A stretch of 64,000 nucleotides of DNA from Triglochin maritima. Lineage: Eukaryota; Streptophyta; Magnoliopsida; Alismatales; Juncaginaceae. Where the stretch lies: NCBI GenBank assembly GCA_963682175.1, contig OY821771.1, positions 41,126,201 to 41,190,200 of the forward strand, read 5' to 3'. Shown here piece by piece: positions 25,901-37,946 of the stretch. The position numbers and the translations under genes were made by a program. Every line of letters begins with the position of its first letter. Position 1 is the stretch's first letter. The notes beneath the pieces were generated by a model. It did not search any database. It had not been told where the DNA came from and was given only the letters and a program-made list of their open reading frames with translations.

Positions 25901-26216
25901 CCTCCGAATTGGTTAGCAGTTTGATGAGGTTAGAGCTGCGTCTGACGTAGTCCAGTGTAGGATCTTCGGCTGTGCTTCTTTTGGAACTCTTTTTTGAAAA
26001 TAGAATGTTGTATTTGCTGGTGGCTACATGGTTCCTTGTCGAGACTTTCTGTGTGGTTGGTGCCAGTGCTAATTGTGGGGAAAATTCGTTTTTTTCAGGT
26101 CTGAGAACGACGATTGTTGTCTTGGTGCTGGTGAAAAGACTTGTCATCCGTGGCCATTTTACTCTCTTCTTATCTGGTTCAAGCACCTGACTCTTCTTCT
26201 GAACTTGTCGATTCAT
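22970..26216 (-). pseudogene. Membrane-protein gene split by a solo LTR (possibly UPF0496/DUF677-like)
   Basis: A minus-strand gene. The 5' part (26216 down to 25879) encodes a basic N-terminus and a helix including SSNLIKLLTNSEDYFLRIAN. The solo LTR at 23929-25878 then interrupts it. The remaining part resumes in frame at 23928 with IMEDLLNESKKKDL, as shown by counting the TTAGC target only once. An exon ends at 23558 (donor GTATGC). The last exon runs 23321-22970, from acceptor CCATAG to the stop. It encodes two hydrophobic stretches (SGIAYLAAVVGVFML and a weaker one) followed by a coiled-coil-like tail (KKELEEMNSLVARMRERI). The arrangement recalls UPF0496 proteins, but I am not sure of the family. 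Without the LTR the frame would be open, so only the insertion breaks it. Confidence 0.6.
23929..25878 (+). mobile_element. Solo LTR of the gypsy family inside a gene, 1,950 bp
   Basis: Starts TGTAATAACTTAATC and ends GGGTACGTTACA. It is oriented opposite to the array at 7.7-22.9 kb. The 5-bp target duplication TTAGC is present at 23924-23928 and 25879-25883. It contains the same paired CGGTCGACCG array (about 24400-25040). It lies within the coding sequence of the host gene, in opposite orientation to it. Confidence 0.93.
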
Positions 26217-28439
26217 CTGGATTTAGAAAAGGCTTGTGAGATTTTTTGGGTAAGTTTTTACTTTAATTTGACTAAGAAATTTGATACCATCTACTTTAAA
26301 TTCATGAACTTACCAAATTGGTAACTAACAACTAGATTAACACCAATGGGCTGGTTAACTGTGTTTTGGATGGTCTGTATGTTGTAATTTCAAATATAAG
26401 ATGCCAAATTTTACTAACCCAAAAAATGATCGGAGCAGGTCAGCAGGATACAGAGGAAAAAACTTTTTATAGGAAGAACCACAAAATGTTGATTAAGTAC
26501 TGGAAATGGATTATTTGATCTTCTCAGTTTCGCGTTGACCAAGCTGAAGTATTTCAGTCGGGGTTGCCTTCCAAAGATATTATGCAACTGTAATTGTTGC
26601 CTGTTTGATAATTGATGGTTACCTAGTGATTAAATCTTTTGTTTAAGTTGAATAATTTTTGAACACACGTAGTGTGATCTATATGTACGTTGAAAATTTG
26701 ACTTTGATAAAGGTTTTGTCATTCGAATTATATTATGTGATCATAATGAGTAATAGAGTATGCAAGGATAATTAATAAGATAGGCTCCCACCCTACGCAA
26801 AATTCTGGCATCATTAATTCTTTAGAATGCCTTTCTGAAGATTGAATTTGTTATTTCGAGTTTGGGTACTAGAAAAATAAATAATGTGTCTAAATCATCG
26901 TAATCAAACTAGTGAATTAGAATAATCATGTGTTCATCCTTTTAGTTGAAATTTTCTGTTTTTTATGTTCCAAATTTCGATTACAGTGACCTTTCATGTT
27001 GACCTTTATTAGCCTTGTATTTTCCATTATTTACCTGTTTAACAATGATCTAAATCAAGAGAAGAAGTATTAATGACATGCAATTCTATTTGTTACTAAG
27101 CCTCAAAATGACCTATTTGGTCAAACCTAAGCACCGAATCAGGTCGTACTCACTTTCTGTGTACAGCAGCACCAGGACAACACAACAACTAAGATTTTAA
27201 TCCAAGGCTAGAAATACTATAACCTTATGGTTGTTAGTAGGCTTGTAAATTTCTGATAGGACGTGATAATACAACGTGACACGATAACATCAAATACGAT
27301 TTTTTTGTGTGTATTTAGGTTAGTTATGAAAATTTATGAATGAATAAAATGACAAGGTATAAGGAAAAAGGCTTGGTCTATACGACGTTAAGCACTTTTG
27401 ATTAGTTGTTTTCTTACTTGAAAATGATTGTTAAAGACATCTTATGGTGTGAAAATATCAATATATCACAGTATTTGTTCGTCAACTGTCACAATTAAGT
27501 GTATACAAATATATACATAACAGTCTTAAGACGAAACGACACGATCGACAGATTTTACGAACCGAGGAGTATAAGAGCTAAAACTAGAAACCAAACAACT
27601 AACCCAAAGTAGTATAGTGCTATAACGAGAAAACCCAAGATAAAATGGAACGTAGATGCAATGATGCATCACACCTTTTCAAGAGAAGTCAAACTTCTGT
27701 GTAGGCAAAGCTAAGAGTGGAGGGTTGAACTTGTTTGTCGTGTTAGATGGGTGGAGAGTGGAGATCACGTTAAATACAGGCTCTAGAAGAACGACGAAAG
27801 AACAAATGACCCACTTATTCGGCCTCCGTGGACCGGCGTATTAGCAGCGGGAGTTTATGCTTTGTATTGGTGGTGCAGACTTATAAAACTTTGATCCCAA
27901 ATACGGGAAATTTTGCTGCTGTGACTTAAAACACCTCAAACACTTATATTTTCTTTTCGTGTTGTTTGCTATTTATCGTGTCATGACACTAGATCGATGC
28001 CAAAACAAGAATGAAATAGTACCAACCTGTCCTTGTCCACGCGGAATATATATCAAATTATTGAAACATAAGGATTATGTTTTTTAATTATTGAAATAAT
28101 TAATTTAATAAAATTGTCCTTGGTTTCGACTACAAAGAGAAGTTTTGTAGAGTACAATCTGCTGGAATTTCAGGATCTAAAGAAGATAAGTTTGAAGGTT
28201 AAAAGTCGAAGGGGAAGTAAGAAACGCGTCGAGCAAGAGTTGTATTGTACTTGTAGAAAAGCAACGACAACAGTCACAACAATAACAACGATTGATGAAG
28301 CTGACCTTTATCAAAAATAGAAAACAGTCACAACAAGATCCTTTGCCCTTTTGGAGGTATGGAAAGGAAATTCATTATTACTTCATGATGACAGATTGAC
28401 AGGAACATAATTGCAGAGAAAACATCGGCCCAAACACAA
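26217..28439. other. Intergenic, no gene recognised
   Basis: AT-rich sequence. The interval 27236-27575 has loosely inverted ends (GGCTTGTAAATTTCTGAT on the left, CGGTTCGTAAAATCTG read inward from the right) and ACACGATAAC-type motifs. This may be an old hAT MITE, but I found no clear target duplication. A 68-codon frame at 28114-28320 is not recognisable. Confidence 0.4.
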
Positions 28440-28984
28440 AGGGAGAATTTCCTAACTCAACCCAACATCTCTCCCTAAGTCAACACAACCCTTGATCCAA
28501 TGTTTTATCGCAACTTAATATTTCAACTCTCTCCGTCATTCACATCATTTCTTTTTTTTTCCTATTCTTTTACAACAATCCACAAATTACAAAATAAATT
28601 ATTTTTACAATACTTAATATAATTAAATAACAAGTATTTCAATTAAAACAACAAAAATATTATTGATAAATAATAATTGACAATTACATACGAAAATAAT
28701 TAAAATATTAAAATACATATTGCAAAAACATTATTAATTTGTATTCCCTCTATAGCATTGCCATATATTATTGATAAAATCATATTTCAAAACCAAATGT
28801 TTCTATCTATCACGAACTCAACCTCTATTATCCAGATATTAGTTAATATCATTGATATGATCAGTGGAATAATGAAAATGTTCCTTATTAGAACTTCTGC
28901 TGATGTTTGGAGATTGATCCTGGATAAATTCATTTATATCAGCAAGAGATTATATTATGCATGATGATGCATGTAGCAGTCGTG

Positions 28985-30103
28985 TTCTTCCTCCATGATC
29001 ATATTATGCATGATGATGCATGTAGTCATTATATTAAGCATGTGAGGATTCCATGCAAGAGATAACTTTTTCACGATCGCGAGACTAACCTGAAGCACTC
29101 TGAATGCGTGTTCCACATCTTTTTTCACTACTTCTTGAACTTGAGCGAATAATCTATTTTTTATGGTTAGAGGAAGAATGATTGATTGGATAAATGCAAC
29201 CCATTTCGATAAATACCATATGTAAGATAGTAACTCATATTATACCGAGAACCATTGACCACATAAGTTACGGACGACGCTCGACCTACCAGTATATCAT
29301 TAAAAATCGGAGATCGTTGAAGGACATTCAGATCATTACACGAACCCGAGATACCGAAAAACGAATGTCAGATCCATAGGTCATAAGATGCAACAACTTC
29401 AAGAACAAGTGTTGACTTGCCACTTTGTCCTTGATATTGTCACTTCCAAGCATCTGAACAATTTTCTATTCCCAATGCATATAATCGATGCTCCCGATCA
29501 TGCATGAAAACCCTTGTTGCTTACCAACTTCGAGTAGCCTTGCTAAGTCCGTTGGATTAGGTGTTCGTAGATATCCAACGTTGAAGTTGCCAATGACACA
29601 TTCACAAAAAAATTGAGGGTCATTTTTGTTGTTGTTTGGCCAAGTCGCAAGTACTCATCAACTACATTAGTCGCTACGCCATATGCTAGCATTCGAAGTG
29701 CTGCAATATATTTTTGTAAGCCTGATTTGTCAAGCCTACCAGTAGCGTCTGACATTTGTTGAAAGAAGACATTAGATGCCTTAAGGGCGGCGCAAATTCG
29801 AAGGAAGTCATTCTTCCGCATTCGAAACATTCTTCTGAAAATACGATCACAATACACAGGGTTGTCAGTAAAATAATATGAAATTAGACAGTTATAATCG
29901 ACAGTACGATCTCTGTCCGGGTTACGAGTTCTCATTCGCCTCCACTTCAGAGCATTTGTAGTCAGCTGACAAGTTGTTTCAATTGCATGGTCCAGTGTTG
30001 TGTATCTCTCACGGAAGGTTATCTCGTCAGATGACGAAGAGGATGAATTGGAGCTAGAAGAAGAAATGTAAGAATCCATACTTGTAACATGAGAAATGAC
30101 CAC
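28985..30103 (-). pseudogene. PIF/Harbinger transposase (Plant_tran family), broken
   Basis: The open part (30103-29543) has a Ser-rich start, then RDRTVDYNCLISYYFTDNPV, FRRMFRMRKNDFLRICAAL, and the family hallmark DATGRLDKSGLQKYIAALRM followed by YGVATNVVDEYLRLG. Beyond the stop, reading on to about 28985, degraded fragments continue in changing frames: PTPTDLARLLEVGKQQGF then IGSIDYMHW, where the first catalytic Asp of the DDE nuclease is expected, and a later segment resembling the YLTDGIYP region. Multiple stops and frameshifts make it inactive. About the first 190 of some 400 residues remain open. Confidence 0.82.
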
Positions 30104-30213
30104 TTATTTATAATGTACTCCATGGTTGTGTAAATAGCCGCTGCAAGACGCTTGATGAAGAATAATATGTGTTACTATAGGAAAACGGTGATGCTGTAGA
30201 AAAATTGTGACGA

Positions 30214-30876
30214 ATGTATATTATTAACCTTTGTCAGACGAATTTTCATTGTTCACCTTTGTCAGACGACCAACCTCGTTCATTATTTCCCACCGGATAT
30301 CCACAATTCTCATACCATGACCCATATCAATCTTATGAGTATTCACCATTCCCAGCCTACCCACAACATCCATGTTATGACCCCAACAGTTTCCCGACAT
30401 ACCCACAGAATCCACCACCGCAATATCAAATGTATGCCCAAATGCTCAGTGAGGAGACAAGTGCAAATGTAGCTGATGATACGGTTACTAAAGAAGACGA
30501 TGTTGACCCTTTGCTTGCTCATTTCACTCAAAATACGTCATCACAACCATTGCAATGAGAACAACAATCCACGAAACCAAAGTCGTGGTACATATTGGAG
30601 GACGGAACACTCATCTCGGTGTATATGGAAAAACTTCGATGCAAACTCATGGGGTGATTAGATTTCCGAAAATTATGTGCTAAAAATGAATACACTTCAA
30701 AAGTTAGAGAAGAAGACATGAAGCTCGAGGAAAAGCGAGCAGAATGTTCGGAGCGGAAGTTGAAATTGAAGCAAGAAAATCGTCAGTTAGAAATGATAAA
30801 TATTTTGCCAAAGAATCCAAACCGAACAGTTGGAAAAAAGAATGCTCGTGAAGATGGTAGCTTGGGCGGAATGTAA
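30214..30876 (+). pseudogene. PIF/Harbinger ORF1 (Myb/NAM-associated type), broken
   Basis: Diverges from the transposase, the usual layout of plant PIF/Harbinger elements, where ORF1 is an accessory DNA-binding protein. The first frame (30214-30558) encodes a Tyr/Pro-rich N-terminus with repeated YPQ motifs (FPAYPQHPCYDPNSFPTYPQ). The C-terminal part is at 30718-30876 and has a charged coiled-coil segment (KLEEKRAECSERKLKLKQEN), typical of the NAM-associated C-terminal region. The central Myb/SANT-like part is frameshifted or deleted. Confidence 0.6.
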
Positions 30877-31411
30877 TGGGTTAATGTAGCACAATTCAAT
30901 TCGCAACGAAATTGATCGTATTTTGTTCGTCTTGTGTTTTATATTTTCATTAAGATTGTATGTCGTAGTTGATTAGTGTTGTAATTTATATTCCATATCG
31001 TTTAAAGTGTTGTCGTTTATATTCCATAGTTTATCGTATTTTGTCATAGTTTATCGGTGTTGTAAATTATTTTCTATATCGTTTTATTGGTATATTTGTT
31101 GACGGATTGTAATTTAATTAACCTAATTTAAATTAAATGAAGATAAATACAAAGTAAGATTAATTTAAAAAAAAACAAAAAAAAATAAATTTTAAAATAA
31201 CATATTTAAAATTTAAAAAAAATTAAAAAAGATTTAAAAATAAATTTATTTTTAATGTAATTATTATACAAATAAAACAAAACAAAAAAACGATTTTTTT
31301 TAAAAAGAAAAAAAACCCTGGCCAACACGTACCCCAAGCCCACACACGGGCGCCTTAACGGGGGCGGATCTTGGCACGTCCGAGAATGGGCACCCGTAGT
31401 GGGTGCCCTTA

Positions 31412-31785
31412 GAGTACCCTTAGTAGTCATGCGGATGAACCAACCGCCAGACACTTCACCAAAAAGGTGATACCCATGTGTGGGTGGGTGGGGGGCACCC
31501 CATTGGTTATTGTTTTTTAAAAATATAGTTAAATATGTTAAAAATTATTTGTAATCGTTTTTCTTCAAAAAAATGCAAATATGTTTTTTATTTGTTTCTA
31601 TTTTTTAATTTTTTTTGTGTGTTTTACCTTAAATTGATCTCCAAATGACGTGTAAGGGAGAAAATGTAGGGCGTTTGAGTTGTTTTTTGGTGCGGTTAAG
31701 GAAAATTTAGGGGTTGGTTTGAGCTGACGTGGTGGAGAGAAAAACTGATGTGGCTGAGAGAAAAAATCGGACCTCCGTGGTAGTC
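31412..31785. mobile_element. Tourist-like MITE abutting the Harbinger element
   Basis: Begins GAGTACCC after TTA (31409-31411) and ends, read inward, GACTACCACGGAGGTCC followed by TAA. The subterminal block 31650-31770, read in reverse, closely matches 37440-37600 (TCAGCTCAAACCAA-type sequence). The family assignment is therefore firm, while the exact target duplication is not (TTA on one side, TAA on the other). Confidence 0.55.
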
Positions 31786-31788
31786 TAA

Positions 31789-32740
31789 GGATTCACAATC
31801 TGTGTGCAGTTTGCTGATCTCACATTGTTGATGCTAAATGTTTCGACAATTTTACACGCTAAATTGATGCATTAAAATTAGTCAAACCTTAGCTTCATCT
31901 TCTTTTTTTCCACATCCTTTTCTTCAAACAAAATCAAAGATCTACAAATTGAAGTTAAACTTTGAAAGAAATTTTACTATACCATCAATCCATGAAGTCG
32001 AACCTGGGCATTTAACGTTGAACACACCTTACACGTTTATGCACCCAATGTATTCATATTTCTTTTTTAAAAGTCGACCGACTCAGATGAGGGTGGAGAA
32101 CGTAGGTTAGGCGAACCGAATTGACAATCGGATCGATGTTCGACCGAGAACTGGAAGTTAACTGGTCGATTCACTGAAAAAAATAGAAATCATCATCAAA
32201 CTGGATCAAACTATGTTAAACCGAAAAAAATCGATCAATTAAGTCACTAGTTGAACCATGGTCTTACAAAAAAGGCTAAACTGCAGTTTGATCTTTGAAT
32301 CGTAAAAAGTAACAGTTTACCCTTAAAAAGATAATTATTTTGTTTCAGTTTAGCGGCTTTAGCCTCGAAACATTATTTTGTTTCTATCACTAAAAAATGA
32401 AATATAATTTGTATTTTAGGTATGTGAAAAGATGAATTATGATGAAGAAATAAAATTAATTAATATTATGTAATGTACTAATGTTAATGATCACCATATA
32501 ATAACTAATATGTTTCAATATTTTTGTAAACTTCATAGTCAATTTTAGTTACATATCTTGTTGATGGTTGGACCGTCTTTAGATTTGGTTCAACTCTCGG
32601 TTCATGAAATGATGATGTCATCATCAATTGGATCATGTTGAACTATTAGTCAAACCATTTAGAACCAAACAAAGTATTTATAAGTTTACTATTCTGTTTG
32701 GTTTTAAAAAAACGTTGATACTTATATGTTGGCTTGAAGT
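31789..32740. other. No gene recognised
   Basis: AT-rich. A lone unit similar to the repeat at 32.75 kb sits at about 32030-32060 (CACGTTTATGCACCCAATG). It is followed by GTCGACCGACTC-containing sequence, so the repeat block may have been split by an insertion at about 32062. Confidence 0.4.
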
Positions 32741-32985
32741 TTTTCTTATACGTTTATGCACCCGATATATTCACAGAGCTTAGCTTGGAGTTTTTTCTTC
32801 CCCTCGTGTTTAAAACAAATGCACCTTATACATTTATGCACCCAATGTATTCGCAGAGCTTAGCTTGGAGTTTTTTCCTCTCGATCCTCATGTTTAAAGC
32901 AAATGCACCTTATACATTTATGCATCCACTGTATTCACATAGCTTAGCTTGAAGCTTTTCTTGAGCTCATGTTGCAAAATTAATT
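32741..32985. repeat. Three-copy tandem repeat, period 80-84 bp
   Basis: Copies begin at 32746, 32826 and 32910. Each contains TTTATGCACCC (or a close variant), ATTCACAGAGCTTAGCTTGGAG and a T-rich tail. An open frame crosses the block (giving repeated PYTFMHP), but this is a by-product of the repeat and not evidence of a gene. Confidence 0.75.
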
Positions 32986-34121
32986 AATGTATCTGTCGCT
33001 TAGTCTTCACTCTTTATTTTCATAATTATGTTATTGCCATTTAAAGAAATCTATGTTCAAAGTTCAAACAACTACACAATACTTCAGTTGACATATTGTG
33101 GATATCCCCCTAAGTGATCGTTTTATTTCTAGGTCTCAGTTTGATGTATTTTTCTTTATAATTTGGGTTGGCTGTTAAATCAGTCCGAATTAATGAAAGC
33201 GTCTACTGGGAGAAACCAACACAAGTTTCCTTTTCATGTATTCTGACATTTCACATCCTTTCTCATCTCTTCCTATCATGTTTTCTTATACTGACAGGCT
33301 AATCTACAAGCAATTTTGACACCATATTGGATTATTGGGTCTATATGGATGGAAAATATTTAGAATGATAGGATAAAATTTAAAGGATATAGTTGCAAAA
33401 CAATCTTAGGTAATTTTCATTGACGTCAATATCATAGCATACTTAAGGATAGGTGAGTAGCAAGTTAACATATATCCAAATAGTTCAAATATTATCGTTT
33501 ATTCGTATGTGGTAATCAATAGAATTTTATAGCTATTATTGATGTATTTTATTTCTCCAAAGGGTCCAAACTTCCAAGAACTTCAGCCCATTCAACAAGG
33601 AGTGTTTTATTCTTGAATTATGGCCGTAGCGTCACAATTCACCAAACAACGCGGTGTTTGATAATCTTTCATGGAAATTATGCCATACATGAGAAAGTTG
33701 GCCTGTTGTTTGCTTATATCAACATTTTTTTTTGTAAGTTTTTTTTTTTGAAATGCATAATTTTTTCGTTTGAAGTTGTCGTTTTGTGCTCCGTAGGGTG
33801 TTTTCCCTCGTTTCATACTCTTTATTTCAGTCCAACCTAATATATTCTGTTTTAACACGTGTGCCCTCCTGAGTGATACATGGAATTTGAAAGTACGTTA
33901 TCCTTTGCATCTATACTTTCTTTTATTAATATATCTACATGAGCGTCCGTTAATTTGACGCGTCTATTTTTGTTGTCTCTTTTTCCCCCAACGAGTTCGC
34001 CGCTAACGAATTTTTATTACTCAAAAATACAAATTATATAGTAGTATAATACAAGACGGAGTAATTCTTTCACAAAGGATAAGATTAAGATTTAGTAACT
34101 TGTATGGAAAATAAGTGTAAG
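32986..34121. other. No gene recognised
   Basis: AT-rich intergenic sequence without supported coding regions. Overlapping short frames at 33607-33858 on both strands have no recognisable content. Confidence 0.4.
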
Positions 34122-34127
34122 AAACAA

Positions 34128-34378
34128 ACTTACGAAGGATGATTGTATGCAAACCGATGCTTGGAAGGCTCAGGTAAGGGGTGGTGCGCGAAGGGCGTCA
34201 TGTGGCTAGCATAAAAAGTGATGATGTTAGCAACCAACCAAAAGTAATAGGCCGTAAGCACCAAACCGTCGAAGAGTTGCTGATCGGGGTGAGCAGAAAA
34301 AAGTGACGACACAAACCAAGAACCATCAAAAATCCTATAAACAATGAGAGCAACCATAATCCAACCCATAACCAACAA
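34128..34378 (-). CDS. Possible first exon of a small membrane protein
   Basis: An 82-codon frame starting MLVMGWIMVALIVYRIFDG. It has two hydrophobic stretches (the N-terminus, and near LTAYYFWLVANIITFYAS), and a strong donor-like GTAAGT follows the last sense codons at about 34127. I do not recognise the family and found no downstream exon. It may be a real exon or a chance frame. Confidence 0.3.
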
Positions 34379-34379
34379 G

Positions 34380-35825
34380 ACAAATGACGAAGTTGAAGAA
34401 TTAATAAACTAGTAAAACTCCACGCATTTGAGCAAAACTCAATAAGGAGACCTTAGTGGGGGAGCTGAATCAGGCTAGGAGCGCTTGATTGGACCATTCT
34501 TTAATGTGAGATTATCAAAAAGAACTATACTCAGAGGAGACATATCTTTAATGCGAAATTATCGTGAGTGGTAGCACATGATAGAACACAAAACATGTGT
34601 ACAGCTTGGTATTAATTGAGATGGACAACACAAGATTATGTTTGGTTCACCGTAGATAAATGTGCAATATATTTCGATCATAATCTCATTTGTTGTAAAT
34701 TCAGTATTTGTTATTAGGTTTTATTAATTGCAGTTTCTCTTCTTCACCTCTGGTCTTCTAGTCTTTTTTTTACTATTTCGATCGAGTTTGAGTTTCGTCA
34801 TTTACGACTTATAAGTGTAATTTGAAAATCAATCGACAAACATCTTGTAGAAAATGCCAAAATGCGAAAAGTTAGAGAAATAAGTGTCGAGCTATGAGCA
34901 TCATTCATGGGCCATTTGAAAATGTTATGGGCAAAAAATCTTATTTGCCTAACATTTTTGGTCGAATCTATGGACAAGTTGAATCCAACGGATCAGAAAA
35001 GGCAGAGGGTTGTCACCTGTTGGAAAACCTGATTTTTGCAGTCCCGTGCAATTTCTTTCCTTTTTTATCTGGTAGTGGGTGATATCCAGTGGGACAAGTG
35101 ACTAGATGTTATTAGAGGATGATATGTTGTGAGTAAGTGATGCCTTATAAATTGGTCCATTGCTAATAAGTTTTAGATACAAATGAATTTTAGTAAAACA
35201 ATGAAAGGCCCTATATGATGCTGTTAATTGTGATTAGTGAATTACTTGCTTTTACCCCTGGTGATTACACAATCGACCAGTGAAAATTTTCATTGTATAC
35301 GAGCTAGTGTTGTTAGAAGCGGTATGGAAGTACTCACAAACAAGAAATAGTTGAATTGATATCACTCTTCATAACAGGGACCCAATGAAGATAGATTTCG
35401 AAATTTGTTAGAACATTCAAATGTTGTTCCCATGAATCAACGAGATCGAGCTATATCAAAAGTTAGAGGCAATTTTAGTTCCATTTCCTGCACCATTATT
35501 TGTCATTTCAGTGCTAACAATTAATTTACTATAATGTAATCCATTGCTGATAATCACACTGCATGCTTGCAACAGAGAACCAAAATCAACTTCACTATTA
35601 ACTATTAAGTAGCCTGCTTGCTGCAAATCAACATAGTTGAGATTCCATTCTACACCATTACATGAAAAAAATCACTTCAAGAATCCACATTCCTACGTCG
35701 TTCTAACACTTCGAAAAGAATTCCAACTGCCATAACAAACAAACTACACGTCAAACCGAAACAAAACGAAACGAAGTCTACTTACTAACCCCAACTTCCG
35801 GCCAATCACCGTCACCGGACGACGT
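34380..35825. other. No gene recognised
   Basis: AT-rich intergenic DNA, presumably holding the 3' flank of the gene that ends at 35826. A 62-codon plus-strand frame at 34894-35082 is not recognisable. Confidence 0.4.
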
Positions 35826-36866
35826 TCACAGAAACATCGGCTCACCTCCATTCTCACGCAGCGTATCGTCGGCCTTCTTCGTCGACCTCGCCAGCCTCCG
35901 GTACCTCCTCATGAAACTCATCATCCCGAACTCCATATCCCCCGTATCCTTCTCGAACTCCACCCGCTCCGGCCGCCCCATCGCCTGTAAAACTGCCACC
36001 AACACCCTCGACGCCGACATCCTCATCTCCTCCGCCTCGTCCATCGTCTTCTTCAGCCCGATCACCGCCATCCTCTGCCCCGATATCTCCTCATGGGCCT
36101 CCGCTTCGGATCTCCGCTTGAACAACGACTGCAGCAACGACGGCCTCGGCCGGTCACCCCGGCCGTCCGCCGCCGGGAAGAAATCCGGACGGCCGGCGTC
36201 GGAGGCGAGCGGGTACAACGTGTGGGTGTGAACGTAAGTCTCCTTCATCAGCTCCTCGTAGTTGATGTGGTAACTCGCCATCCGAGTGACGAACTCCGGG
36301 ATCGGCATTCGACCGGCGGCTGCCGGCATCGGACTCACGAGAACCGTGACGGTATCAGAGGCGTCGATGGATTTAAGAATAGGAAGTACAGTTTGCGGGG
36401 AGACGGGGACCGGAGGAAAACCTAAAGACTGGTGCTTCTGCTTCATCTTCTCCTGGTGTCTCTCCTCCTTCGCCATGACGACCGTGAAGGAACGCGGGCC
36501 GTTACGGGCGGAGGAGGTGGAGGGTTCGGAGGGGGGGATGTGGGGTGCAATGACACCCTCGGAGAGGTAATAACCGGGGACGACCATGGGTAGTTTGGTG
36601 AAGTTGGTGTCGTCGCCGCGGGGCGGGGAGTAGATGGCGATGTCGTAGGCGGGTCGTTGGGGGGATCTTGGCGGACGAGGAGGTGGAGATCGTGGTTGGG
36701 GTGGAGGAGAGGAGGGTGGGGAGGATATCGTGATGCGGACTCGGTGGAGGCCGTGGGTCGAGGATTGGCATGTCGGCGGGCATGGATGGGGAGGGGGAGG
36801 TGGGAACTCTAACTTCAAGTCGAGGTCTTCGAAGGGGTTGGATGGGAGGAAGGAGTGGGATGGCAT
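35826..36866 (-). CDS. Hypothetical proline-rich protein, single exon
   Basis: An intact 346-residue frame with GC-rich coding DNA standing out from AT-rich flanks. The N-terminal third is strongly Pro/Ser-rich and contains HPCPPTC. A middle segment reads MVVPGYYLSEGVIAP, followed by a basic helix (MAKEERHQEKMKQKHQ) and a hydrophobic-edged block VPVSPQTVLPILKSIDASD. The C-terminal half is helical and charged (EEISGQRMAVIGLKKTMDEA), ending with a basic FMRRYRRLARSTKKAD. No signal peptide or membrane helix is evident. I cannot name the family. A truncated relative lies inverted at 37947-38659 and shares the HPCPPTC, PGYYLSEGV-like and APQT-type blocks, so this is a real gene family. The start is the first Met of the frame, just upstream of conserved sequence. 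Confidence 0.75.
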   Translation of the reverse strand: MPSHSFLPSNPFEDLDLKLEFPPPPPHPCPPTCQSSTHGLHRVRITISSPPSSPPPQPRSPPPRPPRSPQRPAYDIAIYSPPRGDDTNFTKLPMVVPGYYLSEGVIAPHIPPSEPSTSSARNGPRSFTVVMAKEERHQEKMKQKHQSLGFPPVPVSPQTVLPILKSIDASDTVTVLVSPMPAAAGRMPIPEFVTRMASYHINYEELMKETYVHTHTLYPLASDAGRPDFFPAADGRGDRPRPSLLQSLFKRRSEAEAHEEISGQRMAVIGLKKTMDEAEEMRMSASRVLVAVLQAMGRPERVEFEKDTGDMEFGMMSFMRRYRRLARSTKKADDTLRENGGEPMFL

Positions 36867-37416
36867 GGTTAGGAGCTTAGAACACCAAGAGAGAAGAGTG
36901 AGTGGTAATAGAGACTAGTGTGTGGGGGGAGGTGTGGTGCTTATACATGGAGTTAGTTGGTGGGAATGAAAGAAATATTGTTAACCAAGAAGATACGTAT
37001 GGATCGAGTTAGTTGATGGAAATGAAATATTGTTATATGGAGTTAGTTATGTCATGTAATTAAGGAAAATTGGATCAATATAGATTGATGTACGTATCAT
37101 GCTTGGTTAGGGAGTTTGATGTTATTCTTTGTGGAGCTTATGTAACTTAAGTACTGGAATATACAATATTTACATGATACTCCAATTCCTATTGTATAGT
37201 GTGCAAATACATGATTAAACCAAGTTTTTTCTCCCGATCCTTTCTAGTATTCACTTCGAAGTTAAAACCTTGAGCGTCTTGATATTGTGTATTTATATTT
37301 CTTGATCAATATATATTAGTGTCAATGGTTTGTGCATATATTAGTGTCATTCCATTATCGTAATCCCTTACATCTATATATATGTGACAAACCAAACGTT
37401 GAAGTCAAGACGAACG
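36867..37416. other. Upstream region of the hypothetical gene
   Basis: Contains the presumed promoter and 5' untranslated region of the minus-strand gene. No specific element was identified beyond AT-rich stretches. Confidence 0.4.
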
Positions 37417-37419
37417 TTA

Positions 37420-37944
37420 GAGCATCATTAACGGCGCCCGGGAACTGCCCGGGCGCCTTGGTTTCTCTCTCCGTCACGTCAGCTTCTCTCTCCGCCACGT
37501 CAGCTCAAACCAATCCCCCTAAATTTTTCTTAACCACACCCAAAAACACCTCAAGTGCATCACATTCTCTACCATACACGTCATTTCAGGATCAATTCTA
37601 CACAAAACACAAAAAATTATCAAAAAAATCTAGAAAATATAAACAAATAAAAAACTAATTTTCATAAATTGTTTTTTGAAAAACGATTTTAAATTATTTT
37701 TAAAACAATTTTTAAAACAAAAAAACAAAAAAAAATATTTTCCACCAATGGGAGGGGACCACGTGGCCACCCGCCCGGGCGCCCAGGGCGCATATCCGGG
37801 CGGCAGTCCGTCCGGAAATGCACCCTGGGCGCCTTGCCGTCCGGAAATGCACCCTGGGCGCCCCGCCCAGAGTGTGCCCTAATGGGAGGGACGCCCGGGC
37901 GCCTTTTGGGCGCCCAGGCAGTAGAGCACCCGTTAAGGGTGCTC
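37420..37944. mobile_element. Tourist-like (PIF/Harbinger) MITE, 525 bp
   Basis: Inverted termini GAGCATCATTAACGG (left) and GAGCACCCTTAACGG (right, read inward) match at 13 of 15 positions. The canonical 3-bp duplication TTA is at 37417-37419 and 37945-37947. GC-rich GGGCGCCC palindromes lie near both ends. The right terminus contains a perfect arm pair AGAGCACCC/GGGTGCTCT around GTTAA. It is non-coding. Confidence 0.85.
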
Positions 37945-37946
37945 TT

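Larger units (their letters stand above)
28440..31408. mobile_element. Decayed PIF/Harbinger element
   Basis: Holds the two divergently oriented genes typical of this superfamily: a transposase remnant on minus and an ORF1-type remnant on plus. The left part (about 28457-28560) resembles the subterminal sequence of the MITEs at 4702 and 37420. The right part carries a GGGCACCC...GGGTGCCC terminal-type sequence ending before TTA at 31409. The exact left terminus and target duplication are not resolved, so the boundaries are approximate. Confidence 0.6.

Noticed and set aside
32734..32952. Protein with repeated PYTFMHP motif
   Set aside because: The repetition is explained by an 80-84 bp DNA tandem repeat; period 80 is not a multiple of three, and no gene signals surround it.
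35911..36783. Other frames overlapping the hypothetical gene at 35.8-36.9 kb
   Set aside because: Shadows of GC-rich coding DNA; the minus-strand 346-codon frame is longest and its blocks are conserved in the fragment at 37.9-38.6 kb.
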